Source: Tritrichomonas musculus
Lineage: Eukaryota; Parabasalia; Tritrichomonadida; Tritrichomonadidae
NCBI GenBank assembly: GCA_039105265.1
Contig: JAPFFF010000317.1
Span: forward strand, 1-26,626
Direction of reading: 5' to 3'
Length of the DNA: 26,626 nt
Position 1 is the stretch's first letter; the number at the start of each line of letters is the position of its first letter. The position numbers were made by a program, and so were the translations under genes. The notes beneath the pieces are model-generated. The model was not told the origin of the DNA. It searched no databases and was given only the letters and a program-made list of their open reading frames with translations. Of this stretch, positions 17,353 to 25,512 are shown in pieces.

Positions 17353-19374
17353 TTAATGATTTATATTTTTTCTTTTTCTTGGAAATTGTGGTTTAGGTAT
17401 TTGGATATTTCGACTTTCAATGAGAAAATTTTTCCTTTCCATTATTTTTTTGTTTTCTCGCAATATCAATAAAGATCTTAATTCTTTCAAAGATATTTTC
17501 TTTTGAATATATTTAACAATGAAATCATCTTCCTCTTTGGACCAATTTCGATCTTGGAGTATGCTTTTTCTTTCTTTTATGATTATTTGTTTATCTTGTT
17601 TGGAACAATTAAAACTCTTATTTGAGTATATTTTTTTCTCATTGTTTGTCAAAAGCAATGAATCAATCATATCAATTTCCCGTGGTTCCCAAACTTTTAT
17701 TCCGTATTGGGTGCTTTGAACGTACATTCTTTGAATGATTGCAATGTTACTTGTTGTCAATGGGAGCTTCACTTTTGAATAAGGATTTTCATATGCAAAC
17801 ATCCTTAACTTTTCTAGGAAATCTATCAATTGATTGTTTTGAGTTTTTTCATTAATACCAATATATTCAAAAATCCAATCCACGATTTGATCAGGTTGAT
17901 ATATGAATTCTAATTCATTTCCTGTTTGCTTTAAGTTTGTTCCACCCGGGCTATTATGTCTTGGCTTAAATTTTAGGTAGCATTTCTTGAAATCACGAAC
18001 AATCAATTCATATCTGGCCACATTGTGAAGCACTGTTTCAAAACGATTATCCATGTGGCATAAAGATCGAATTCGGCCTATGAAATTTTCAATAGGATGA
18101 GATCCTAGCCTGCTCAGTCCTAGATTATCATCTATGCATTCTTCGATTTCTTTTATGATAGCAACTAGTGTATTGATGATCCGTGGTATTTTATCTTTTG
18201 TCACCATTGAAACAAAAGGATGATCTTTTGATTTTTTTTCAAAAACATTTTGGTCAAATGTTTTTGATTCATAGAATGTTTTTATTCTATTAAAAATATC
18301 CAAAGTAATTAATAAAAAGTATTTTCTTGTTTGTGGTCCAATATAATTGTTAAAAATGGACTCATTCCATAATGAATAAATAAAAAAGTATAGAAATGTA
18401 CTGAATGAATATTTTTCTATTATTCTAAACATTGTTGTGAAACAAAAAAGATTTTTTGGCAATTCATCACGCAATTTTGCAAGTGATGATGTGTCTTTGA
18501 TGAGATCGTTTATTTCAGGATCTTTCATCAATTCAAAATATTGGACTGAATCATTAGTATTTGTTGGATTGATAACAACATTAGCATTTAGGAGGCGAGA
18601 TCGAGCATTCTTAAGTAAGTGTAAAAAATCAGCTATTTGGAAACCAACATTTTCATTGATCACTTGATAGGCAATGTTTAATTGCTTGTTTTGAATCAAC
18701 TCATCGATCAAATTGTTGCTTTCAATAAATCGTCCTTGATAATTTTTGTCACCATCAACACTAACATATTTCAATAAAAAATTTGTTGTTTTTGAAGCTT
18801 CGATTATTTGTTCAATAAAATTGAATGTTTTTTCATCGGCCATTCCATTTTCACTTTCATATAAAAATATCGGAAATATTTTATAATTTTTGTTTAACGG
18901 CTGCATTAAAAATAAAAAGCAGTTGCTTTTGTTTCCATCAATATATCTTTTTTTTGAATATGGAGTTATGTTTGTAGTAGTGAATGCGTCTATAACCAAT
19001 GTGCATGGAATTTTTGCACCGTTTATATTTCCGTATAATTCTGATCTTTTTTGAAGCAGATTTTGAACTTGATCAATTGATGATAGTTCTTCTTCTATAA
19101 TTTTGACACTTTTTTGAAATTTTTTTCTCAGGCAGGATTCTGATGGGAACGGAAATTGCTCTCTTAAAGATCGATAGCCAAGTTCAGAAGCGCAATATAA
19201 AGAATAAGAAAATGCTTTGAAATCATCACTGTACTCGTTTTTTTTAACTTTTTTAAAACAAATATCCAAGAACTCGTTGAGTATTGGACTGTTTTTACGT
19301 TCAGCAACTGTTAGGTTATCTGGCTTTACAACTTTTTCACTTGCTTTCACATACTCTGGTTTTTTCATGTTCAT
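17353..19374 (-). CDS. P-element-superfamily-like transposase with C-terminal Myb/SANT-like module
   Basis: A 673-residue intact ORF starting at ATG 19374. Residues about 48-80 (YSDDFKAFSYSLYCASELGY, then RSLREQFPFPS) resemble the region before the RNase H fold in P-element/THAP9 transposases. Candidate catalytic acids are D129 (LVIDAF), D207 (VSVDGD) and E429 (SHPIENFIGRIRS), with an accessory DFLHLLKNARSRLL motif at 249-262. The D-D and D-E spacings of about 78 and 222 are close to those of the P element. No THAP zinc finger is seen at the N-terminus. Instead residues about 608-650 (NWSKEEDDFIVKYIQKK) look like a Myb/SANT helix set, followed by a basic tail (PRKRKN). Terminal inverted repeats could not be found. 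The stop has a TAAA context. It lies between the satellite and the Maverick end. Confidence 0.6.
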   Translation of the reverse strand: MNMKKPEYVKASEKVVKPDNLTVAERKNSPILNEFLDICFKKVKKNEYSDDFKAFSYSLYCASELGYRSLREQFPFPSESCLRKKFQKSVKIIEEELSSIDQVQNLLQKRSELYGNINGAKIPCTLVIDAFTTTNITPYSKKRYIDGNKSNCFLFLMQPLNKNYKIFPIFLYESENGMADEKTFNFIEQIIEASKTTNFLLKYVSVDGDKNYQGRFIESNNLIDELIQNKQLNIAYQVINENVGFQIADFLHLLKNARSRLLNANVVINPTNTNDSVQYFELMKDPEINDLIKDTSSLAKLRDELPKNLFCFTTMFRIIEKYSFSTFLYFFIYSLWNESIFNNYIGPQTRKYFLLITLDIFNRIKTFYESKTFDQNVFEKKSKDHPFVSMVTKDKIPRIINTLVAIIKEIEECIDDNLGLSRLGSHPIENFIGRIRSLCHMDNRFETVLHNVARYELIVRDFKKCYLKFKPRHNSPGGTNLKQTGNELEFIYQPDQIVDWIFEYIGINEKTQNNQLIDFLEKLRMFAYENPYSKVKLPLTTSNIAIIQRMYVQSTQYGIKVWEPREIDMIDSLLLTNNEKKIYSNKSFNCSKQDKQIIIKERKSILQDRNWSKEEDDFIVKYIQKKISLKELRSLLILRENKKIMERKNFLIESRNIQIPKPQFPRKRKNINH

Positions 19375-19404
19375 TGTATACTGTATATCATTTTAGTAGT
19401 ATAT

Positions 19405-19464
19405 ACGAGTCGGTTTCCGTTGGGGCCACGCTACGCTTAAGCCCACACGTCAACACGAACTCGT
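19405..19464. repeat. GC-rich island, possible terminal-repeat tip
   Basis: A 60-bp island richer in GC than all neighbouring sequence, bounded by ACGAGT (19405) and its inverted partner ACTCGT (19459), with GTTG/CAAC as a second inner pair. It lies between the transposase start and the A-rich tract that leads into the Maverick. It may be the tip of the left terminal repeat; without the right end this is a guess. Confidence 0.4.
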
Positions 19465-19545
19465 GATAAAAATAAAAAATAAAAATGATAAAAATAAAAA
19501 ATAAAAATGATAAAAATAAAAATAAAAATAAAAAAATAAAAAAAA
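19465..19545. repeat. A-rich simple repeat (TAAAAA)n with TGATAAAAA units
   Basis: About 80 bp of imperfect TAAAAA repeats on the plus strand, three times interrupted by TGATAAAAA. Confidence 0.85.
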
Positions 19546-19557
19546 TTTTTTCTTCAA

Positions 19558-19743
19558 CTTGTTTTTTTCTTGAAGTACTACTAGGGACCTAAACAACTAC
19601 CTCGGGTCCCCACTACTACTAGGGACCTAAACAACTACTAGGGACCTAAACAACTACTAGGGACCTAAACAACTACCTCGGGTCCCCACTACTTGTTTTT
19701 TCTTGAAGTACTACTAGGGACCTAAACAACTACCTCGGGTCCC
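19558..19743. repeat. subterminal tandem repeats with GGGACC/GGTCCC inverted motifs
   Basis: Five copies of AGGGACCTAAACAACTAC start at 19583, 19621, 19640, 19659 and 19716. Three GGGTCCC blocks start at 19604, 19680 and 19737. AGGGACC and GGTCCC are inverted, so each unit can form a short hairpin. A larger block beginning CTTGTTTTTT and including CTTGAAGTACTACTAGGG occurs twice. The array ends exactly at the stop codon of the 19744-19992 ORF. Such arrays are usual near element termini, where they could bind the integrase or spread by replication slippage. Confidence 0.85.
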
Positions 19744-19992
19744 TCATAGTCTATTTTGATGTTCAGCTATAGAGATACGTGCACCAATTGACTTCAATAA
19801 TAACTTAGCTTTTTCAATGTCTTCAAAGAGTTCTTTGTATGACTTGATTATATTTATCATTATATCGAATTGACTAGCTATTTTATCATCATCTTCATTC
19901 ATACATTTTCCAAATATCTTGTCTTTAATAACTTTAAATTTTGCATATAGAGCTTCTGCGTCATTATTCAGTCCGTTAATAGCGCTATTCAT
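19744..19992 (-). CDS. small helical hypothetical protein of the Maverick, 82 aa
   Basis: An ATG-started ORF, predicted all-helical by eye with heptad-like spacing (LYAKFKVIKDKIFGK, then FEDIEKAKLLLKSIG) and suggestive of a coiled coil. No family was recognised. It is preceded by a TTTTTATTTTT box like other genes of the element. It is the outermost gene on the left and is read toward the terminus, with 40 bp to the next minus-strand gene. Confidence 0.65.
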   Translation of the reverse strand: MNSAINGLNNDAEALYAKFKVIKDKIFGKCMNEDDDKIASQFDIMINIIKSYKELFEDIEKAKLLLKSIGARISIAEHQNRL

Positions 19993-20032
19993 TTAAGACA
20001 AAAATAAAAAAATAACAATAAAATAAAAGAAG

Positions 20033-20290
20033 TTAAATTTTACTAAGTAGTTCGTCTATATGAGGTAGTTCAGTTTTTTCAGTTTGAACACCTACATCTA
20101 GAAGTTCTTCTTTCTCTTCTTCTTTCTCTTCTTCTTCTTTCTCTTGATGTTCATAATAGTTTTTATACAAGTTTACTCGCTTTTTTTTCTTTGGAAACTT
20201 GATAACGTTTTTTTCTTTGTCATCGAGAGGATAATAAAGAGGTCCTTTATCATCAATTCCTTCAACAATGATTGTCCCCCACTTGCTCAT
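20033..20290 (-). CDS. small acidic hypothetical protein with QT motif, 85 aa
   Basis: An ATG-started ORF. The N-terminal half looks folded (WGTIIVEGIDDKGPLYYPLD), followed by a KKKK basic patch, a long Glu/Lys run and the motif DVGVQTE at 20078-20098. That motif resembles the dynein light chain LC8-binding consensus and recurs in two other proteins of the element. No family was recognised. The start faces the HNH gene across 51 bp, suggesting a shared divergent promoter. TTTTTATTTTT precedes the ATG. Confidence 0.7.
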   Translation of the reverse strand: MSKWGTIIVEGIDDKGPLYYPLDDKEKNVIKFPKKKKRVNLYKNYYEHQEKEEEEKEEEKEELLDVGVQTEKTELPHIDELLSKI

Positions 20291-20341
20291 ACAAAAATAA
20301 AAATGAAATGAAAATATTTAAATCATTCAAAAAGTGAGAAA

Positions 20342-20677
20342 ATGTCATTTGTACCACTCAAAGGCTTTACTAACGACTATGAGATATTGAATAGGTACCC
20401 CTTTACTATAAGACGTAAGAGTAATCATTTTATATGCAAAGATGCAAAACATATTAAGGGGTATATACGTGTATGTCTAAATGGCGACTACTACTTGAAA
20501 CATGTACTTATAGCAAGACAGTTCATACCTAATGATGACCCACAACATAAAATAGAGGTAGACCATATCAATAGGAATAGGGCTGACTACCATCTAAGCA
20601 ACTTAAGATGGATAACCCCAACTGATAGTAACTATAACAGGGATATGCCCAAAATTATAAATGCGAGGGCAGATTAA
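20342..20677 (+). CDS. HNH endonuclease, homing-type
   Basis: A 111-residue protein. The first half (GYIRVCLNGDYYLKHVLIAR) and the second (HKIEVDHINRNRADYHLSNL, then RWITPTDSNYNR) match small HNH nucleases of phages, giant viruses and free-standing homing genes. The catalytic His would be in VDHIN (residue 75), with conserved Asn in SNLRW and in SNYNR. All key positions are present. It would nick or cut DNA, possibly aiding element spread or resolution. It is transcribed divergently from the 20290 gene. Its 3' end overlaps the 3' end of the minus-strand gene 20655-20906 by 23 bp. Confidence 0.85.
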   Translation: MSFVPLKGFTNDYEILNRYPFTIRRKSNHFICKDAKHIKGYIRVCLNGDYYLKHVLIARQFIPNDDPQHKIEVDHINRNRADYHLSNLRWITPTDSNYNRDMPKIINARAD

Positions 20678-20906
20678 CTATATATAGTTCTAAGAACTCC
20701 AAAGCAAAGTGTTCAATTCGACCTAAAAAATCAACATCATTATCTATCCTCATTATTTGAAGATGTTCAGGTTTGAAATACTGAGCTGATAATTCTTTTA
20801 TAGTCTTCATCAATTTTTTTCTTCTAGTTTCATCACTCTCTACACTATATTCATGGATGTTCGATAGAATTCTAACGAGGATATACATACGGTCTGATTG
20901 AGACAT
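20655..20906 (-). CDS. small hypothetical protein of the Maverick, 83 aa
   Basis: I place the start at the ATG complementary to 20904-20906 (MSQSDRMYILVRILSNIHEY). The longer frame from 20969 would run into the protease gene and gives a poor N-terminus. The protein is helical and charged, with no recognised family. It is convergent with the HNH gene (23-bp overlap) and divergent from the protease gene, with only 15 bp between the two start codons. Confidence 0.6.
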   Translation of the reverse strand: MSQSDRMYILVRILSNIHEYSVESDETRRKKLMKTIKELSAQYFKPEHLQIMRIDNDVDFLGRIEHFALEFLELYIVNLPSHL

Positions 20907-20921
20907 TTTATAATGATAAAA
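20907..20921. promoter_or_regulatory. 15-bp divergent promoter gap
   Basis: Only 15 bp (TTATAATGATAAAA-type) separate the two start codons of oppositely oriented genes, so promoter elements must overlap the coding sequence on at least one side or serve both directions. Confidence 0.4.
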
Positions 20922-22469
20922 ATGACAAGTGATAAAGGCACACAAACTAAACCTAACAATAAAATACAACTACTACAATGTACTTTTAAATTTCGACCTA
21001 AACTAGTTGATAGAGATGTTGAAAGATTAACAAGAGGTTTGGGTCAAACTATATGGAAGTTCTCTAATAATCAAATAAATCTACAAAAATTATATGAGAC
21101 ATATTTAAATACTAGTATAGCTTTTAAAGACGTACTTGAATTTGCTAATAGACTCAAGAGAGAGAGACCAAAAGCAAAATTTACAGGTTGTGTTTTTGCA
21201 ATTAAGAAAAATCAAGATGATAAAGATGAACATGGGCATTACATAACAGTATTAAAGCCATATCAATATACTCTCCAGGAATCAACAACAGGTATATTAA
21301 CAGAGATAAAATTACATTATGATATTATCAACATAAGGATATCTCGAATGAAGACTGAGGAGGAAAAACAAGCAGCTAGAGAACTGAGAGAGCAGATGAA
21401 AGAAAGAACATTGAAAAGTGATAAGAAAGAATATAAAACTAGAGGTATTCAAACAGATGATATACCAGAATTGGCTCCATTACCCAGACCTCCAACTTTA
21501 AATCGAAATGATTATCATCTTAACCTTAGGAAAATCGGTAGGAACCGACCCACAAATGTTGAGCCACCAACAAGGGACCAAAATCAAAACAGAATTCAAC
21601 TTTTACTTCAAAGTAGTACAAATTTAGACGAGGATAATAGACCTAAGAAAAAATCAAAACAACCTAAGACAAAATCAAAACGACCTCGTTCACCTTCACC
21701 TCCACCTCCACCACCTCCTCCTCCTTCATCACCACCTCCACAGTTTCCATCATCACATACCTCTCGAGGTACTAGTCCTCCTCCAAGAGAACCCCGTATG
21801 ACACCACAGAAGACAGGAGAGTATACAGTAGACCAAAGACGTCATAAAATTCATGATTGGAGGAGTTTAGTCAATGATGAAAATATAGAAGAAGATGTTA
21901 TTGATGACTACTTGAAACTTCTATATAACAAAGGAAAGAGATTGAATAAACAACCTGGTCAAAATGAGGCAGAGTTTGATAAAAAGAAAATATTGGTTTT
22001 ACCTACTGCATTTTATACCCTCCTTTCTAGAGCATATGAGACTAATGATATGGAAAAAATACATGAACTGATGAAAAGTCCTATCTCAGGTAAACAGTCA
22101 TTTTCACATTTCGATAAAGTATTTGTCCCCATTTGTTCAGATGGAGAACATTGGGTTTTATGTATTGTTCGATATTCAAAGAAAATAATCGAATGCTATG
22201 ACTCTGAGAATAAGTCAATGGCACCAGAGGTAAAGACACTTAATAAGTGGATCAATATTTCAGGAACAGGTAAGTTAAAAGCAAAATATTATGATGTACC
22301 TAGTCAAAGGAATAACAAGGATTGTGGAGTGTTTCTAATGGAATCTTGTCGTACCTTTTTGCATGAAGGAAATGGTAAGTTTAAACAACGCAATATGCCA
22401 GATATTAGAAAGAGAATACTTCGAGAACTTCAAAACAATGAATTAGAAACAGATGTTGTATATCAATAA
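20922..22469 (+). CDS. Ulp1/adenain-like cysteine protease (C48-type) with long N-terminal region
   Basis: 515 residues from the ATG at 20922, preferred over the upstream in-frame ATG at 20898, which would overlap the divergent gene. The N-terminal ~140 residues appear folded (FKFRPKLVDRDVERL). A charged stretch with the motif RGIQTDD follows, then a basic patch (residues about 241-256) and a Pro/Ser-rich linker with ten or more consecutive prolines. The last ~200 residues are a C48 protease: His410 in GEHWVLCIV, Asp427 in CYDSEN, Gln462 in VPSQRNN, Cys468 in DCGVF. In Mavericks this enzyme is thought to mature virion proteins, as adenain does. A second QT motif (KGTQTK) sits at residues 5-10. 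The stop is in a TAAA context. Confidence 0.88.
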   Translation: MTSDKGTQTKPNNKIQLLQCTFKFRPKLVDRDVERLTRGLGQTIWKFSNNQINLQKLYETYLNTSIAFKDVLEFANRLKRERPKAKFTGCVFAIKKNQDDKDEHGHYITVLKPYQYTLQESTTGILTEIKLHYDIINIRISRMKTEEEKQAARELREQMKERTLKSDKKEYKTRGIQTDDIPELAPLPRPPTLNRNDYHLNLRKIGRNRPTNVEPPTRDQNQNRIQLLLQSSTNLDEDNRPKKKSKQPKTKSKRPRSPSPPPPPPPPPSSPPPQFPSSHTSRGTSPPPREPRMTPQKTGEYTVDQRRHKIHDWRSLVNDENIEEDVIDDYLKLLYNKGKRLNKQPGQNEAEFDKKKILVLPTAFYTLLSRAYETNDMEKIHELMKSPISGKQSFSHFDKVFVPICSDGEHWVLCIVRYSKKIIECYDSENKSMAPEVKTLNKWINISGTGKLKAKYYDVPSQRNNKDCGVFLMESCRTFLHEGNGKFKQRNMPDIRKRILRELQNNELETDVVYQ

Positions 22470-22490
22470 AGACTTTTTATTCAACTCGAA

Positions 22491-23492
22491 ATGGAATTAC
22501 CACCAAGTGTTAAAACTCTTTATCCTAATCGAGATAATATAGTTAATGATGGTAATACACCTCTTCCAATCGAAACAGCCTACTTCCTTGAGGATGCTCA
22601 ACATGATAAAGCTAAGTTTAATAGGTATTGGTTTAATTTCCCACCAGAATGGTCAACTGCAAACAAAGGGGAATCTATTGTTGGCGTTCGTTCAGCACAT
22701 ATCATTAAGAGACGACGCAAAATGGAAGTAGAGATTGAAATATATAAGATACATAAGAAAACATATGAGTTTGTCTGTGGTGGAACATGGGATGATGGAA
22801 CACTAAAAGAAGACTATATAACTGGTACTAATCATGAATATGGATTCTTCAAAGTCATTGATTGGGTGTCAATCGATGGAGATTTACGTGGATTTTTTGA
22901 TGCAGTTAATCATGCATTCAAGTCATACATTAAAACTTCTTCATTAGACAAATTTGTTCAAAATGATGACAATATACAGGATAGAGATATACAAACAGAT
23001 GGATATTATGATAAAAATGGTTTTCATGAAATTATTTATACAGAAAGAAATAAAGCAGAGAATCATAAATACTACTATACTAACAGTAAGAATGAACAAG
23101 ATTGGGAGTATACCGCACCATATATGAACTTTTTCAAACTTAAATCCTGGAATGATGATTTTGCAGATGTGTTTAATATAGGTAATGGCATATTTCAAAA
23201 TAAACCAGAAAAATATCAAACATGGAGTAAGGAATTAATATTCGATAATATATGGGACAGACAATCATGCAAAATATATTCATCGATAGGTGAACAAGCA
23301 TTACATAATTATATAGGAAATAGCGATGTTGAATATAGTCCTATTAAATACTTCAAGTTAAACTCAATGGACCAAAGGTTTTGGATAGACTTCTATAGTG
23401 ATGTTCATTATTATTGTCCAACCAAACTACCTCCAAATGATTCATTTGTTATCGAAATGCAATTCCTTCAATATGATAAGATGTTTATTTAA
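22491..23492 (+). CDS. probable minor capsid (penton-like) protein
   Basis: 333 residues, beta-rich by eye, directly downstream of the protease and 6 bp before the integrase. The C-terminus (KYFKLNSMDQRFWIDFYSDV, then KLPPNDSFVIEMQFL) has the feel of the last strands of Maverick minor capsid proteins with a single jelly roll. Size and position agree, but the assignment is by pattern and context, not by a diagnostic motif. An exposed loop carries DRDIQTDG at 22980-23003, the same QT-type motif found in two other proteins of the element. A conserved uncharacterised Maverick protein is the alternative. Confidence 0.5.
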   Translation: MELPPSVKTLYPNRDNIVNDGNTPLPIETAYFLEDAQHDKAKFNRYWFNFPPEWSTANKGESIVGVRSAHIIKRRRKMEVEIEIYKIHKKTYEFVCGGTWDDGTLKEDYITGTNHEYGFFKVIDWVSIDGDLRGFFDAVNHAFKSYIKTSSLDKFVQNDDNIQDRDIQTDGYYDKNGFHEIIYTERNKAENHKYYYTNSKNEQDWEYTAPYMNFFKLKSWNDDFADVFNIGNGIFQNKPEKYQTWSKELIFDNIWDRQSCKIYSSIGEQALHNYIGNSDVEYSPIKYFKLNSMDQRFWIDFYSDVHYYCPTKLPPNDSFVIEMQFLQYDKMFI

Positions 23493-23498
23493 AAATAA

Positions 23499-24617
23499 AT
23501 GAGTAAAGAAGAACCAACCCCATATGAAAAATTATACAACAAAGCTAAATGGAGGACCTTGGACAAATACCTTAGCATGGCAAAACAAGAGAATCTGAAT
23601 GAAGAGGAAGCAAAGAAATACTTTGATGAAAGAGTAGTACATGATAAGAGAGTACCAAAAGCACAATATATACCTATCGTATCGAAACACCCTGATGGTT
23701 ATCAAATGGATACCTTCATTAACAATAAAGAGGCAGGTGGGTTGAATTATCTAATGTTCATCAATATCAACACCAGAAAAGCATATGCATATCCTATGAA
23801 TGGTAAAGGAGCAAGAGAAGTATTGGCAGCACTTCATAAATTTGTTAATGATGTACCTCATGTATATTCAATAACAAGTGATGAGGATGCTGCATATTTA
23901 TCATCAACTGTATTAGACTTCATGAGAGAGAAGAACATAAAATACCGAACAACAACTGAGAATAACCATAATGTACTTGGCATTATTAATAGATTTATGA
24001 GAACTATAAGAGATGCTATTGGTGAAAATAGGTTTATTCAACCAAAGGAGATGCATGATTTGGTAAACATATATAATAACTCTCCTCATAGGTCTTTAGA
24101 TAATAAAGCACCTAATGATATTACTCCAGAGGATGAAATAAAGTACATCCAAAAGAATGCACGCATTAACCCATATCATTTTAATCCAGGTGAGAAGGTC
24201 AGGTTAGTACTCGAAAAAGAACCATTTGGTAAAAGAAGAAGTAATTTGTCTAATGAGTCTTATATAGTTGACTCACAAAAAGGTAACCAGTTTGTGGTCA
24301 GGTCCAAAGATGGTTCAACAAGTTCATTCCCTGGATATAGGTTGTTAAGGACAAGAGACAAAAGGATTAAAGTAGCTGAAAGACTAAATGAAGGTAAAGA
24401 AGGTATTATTGAAAAAATATATAACTTTGATGAAGATACTGGTAAGTATGATTTAAAATGGGAAGGAGTCGAAGGTGATGATGCCTTTGCTAGACAAACT
24501 ATTAGAGATGTAAGGAGAGGTAATCCATTAGTACTTGGTACAGCAGAAAGACAATATTGGTTGGAACAAAAGAAGAAAGGAGAACCAATACCAGATAAAA
24601 TTATGAAATACATTTAA
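23499..24617 (+). CDS. Maverick/Polinton integrase (retrovirus-type RVE fold) with chromodomain-like C-terminus
   Basis: 372 residues. A helical N-terminal region (about 1-55) is followed by the integrase core: first acid at D71 (YQMDTFI), second in SITSDEDA (128-130), then NNHNVLGIINRFMRTIRD (155-172) and the typical NIYNNSPHRSLDNKAPND segment. An SH3-like region (about 225-285) precedes a chromodomain-like stretch at about 300-335 (KYDLKWEG). It would cut and join element ends into host DNA; the tail may read host chromatin. Only 6 bp separate it from the gene upstream. Confidence 0.9.
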   Translation: MSKEEPTPYEKLYNKAKWRTLDKYLSMAKQENLNEEEAKKYFDERVVHDKRVPKAQYIPIVSKHPDGYQMDTFINNKEAGGLNYLMFININTRKAYAYPMNGKGAREVLAALHKFVNDVPHVYSITSDEDAAYLSSTVLDFMREKNIKYRTTTENNHNVLGIINRFMRTIRDAIGENRFIQPKEMHDLVNIYNNSPHRSLDNKAPNDITPEDEIKYIQKNARINPYHFNPGEKVRLVLEKEPFGKRRSNLSNESYIVDSQKGNQFVVRSKDGSTSSFPGYRLLRTRDKRIKVAERLNEGKEGIIEKIYNFDEDTGKYDLKWEGVEGDDAFARQTIRDVRRGNPLVLGTAERQYWLEQKKKGEPIPDKIMKYI

Positions 24618-24627
24618 AAATTTGTAA

Positions 24628-25494
24628 ATGGATGAACCCCCAAGTGCAGAACTAATAAATAAAGTAGAAACATTGATTAAAGAAACCTTACGGAAGAACA
24701 TGAAAGAAATAGATGGAGCATTAATTAAACCATTATCACCTGATTATCCTTTTAGTACAAACGGTATATACTTTTTAATTGGTAAACCAGGTGCTGGTAA
24801 AAGTTTTTGGATATGGAGACATATTATGATAACAGAGAGGTTGTTTAAACATCCATACTACCAAAAGATAATATTTTGCTCAAGCTCTGGTAAAATGGAT
24901 AAAACAGCTGAAACACTTAATAAACAGATACAATCAAGAATCGATTATGTAAAGGAAAGAGAATTAATGAGTTATCTAAAACGACATCTTCGAAGAAAGA
25001 TAAAGTATTATGCCATTGTCAAATATGTACTATCTCGAATGAAAGAGACCAATGACGAAATGAGGAGGCTCATTGAGAAGCATCATTTAAATGAGCTCAA
25101 TGATAAAATAATATATATAGCCAATAAGTTAGTCAAGTATGAAACATCATCATATCCATATAACACATTATTGATACTAGATGATTGTGCAGGTAGTGAT
25201 TTATTAAAGAATGGTAATAGTGAATTTATCAAGTTGTTAACCAAAACAAGACACTATAATTTAACATGTATCATGGCAATACAAACAATTCGATTTGTTC
25301 ATATGAATGCTAAAAGGTTAGCAACAGATATAATATGTTATACAGGATATAGTGAGGAAGATTTTACGAGCTTGTTGCAACAAACAAATAACTCATTAAA
25401 TACTAAACAGACAGTAGCTGAGTACCTACAACATAAAGAACCACATGAAAAATTCGTAATGAATATTTCTGCTAATAAGTACTATTTTGAATAA
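24628..25494 (+). CDS. FtsK/HerA-type (A32-like) packaging ATPase
   Basis: 288 residues. Walker A GKPGAGKS is at 52-59, Walker B LLILDDC at 181-187, and a sensor-type Gln in MAIQTIR at 219. Between the Walker motifs lies an alpha-helical insertion typical of the A32-like genome-packaging ATPases of Mavericks, virophages and large DNA viruses. It would pump element DNA into capsids. It follows the integrase by 10 bp and the reading frame is complete. Confidence 0.9.
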   Translation: MDEPPSAELINKVETLIKETLRKNMKEIDGALIKPLSPDYPFSTNGIYFLIGKPGAGKSFWIWRHIMITERLFKHPYYQKIIFCSSSGKMDKTAETLNKQIQSRIDYVKERELMSYLKRHLRRKIKYYAIVKYVLSRMKETNDEMRRLIEKHHLNELNDKIIYIANKLVKYETSSYPYNTLLILDDCAGSDLLKNGNSEFIKLLTKTRHYNLTCIMAIQTIRFVHMNAKRLATDIICYTGYSEEDFTSLLQQTNNSLNTKQTVAEYLQHKEPHEKFVMNISANKYYFE

Positions 25495-25512
25495 TTTTTT
25501 ATTATTTTTTAA

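Noticed and set aside
19465-19545. Possible CRISPR-like or other spaced repeat
   Set aside because: Simple TAAAAA slippage repeats without unique spacers.
20898-20921. Upstream in-frame ATG for the protease gene
   Set aside because: It would overlap the start of the divergent 83-aa gene and add eight residues without support; the ATG at 20922 was preferred.
24260-24613. 117-residue minus-strand ORF antisense to the integrase gene
   Set aside because: It mirrors the integrase coding strand, has no motif, and lacks the start box seen at other genes of the element.
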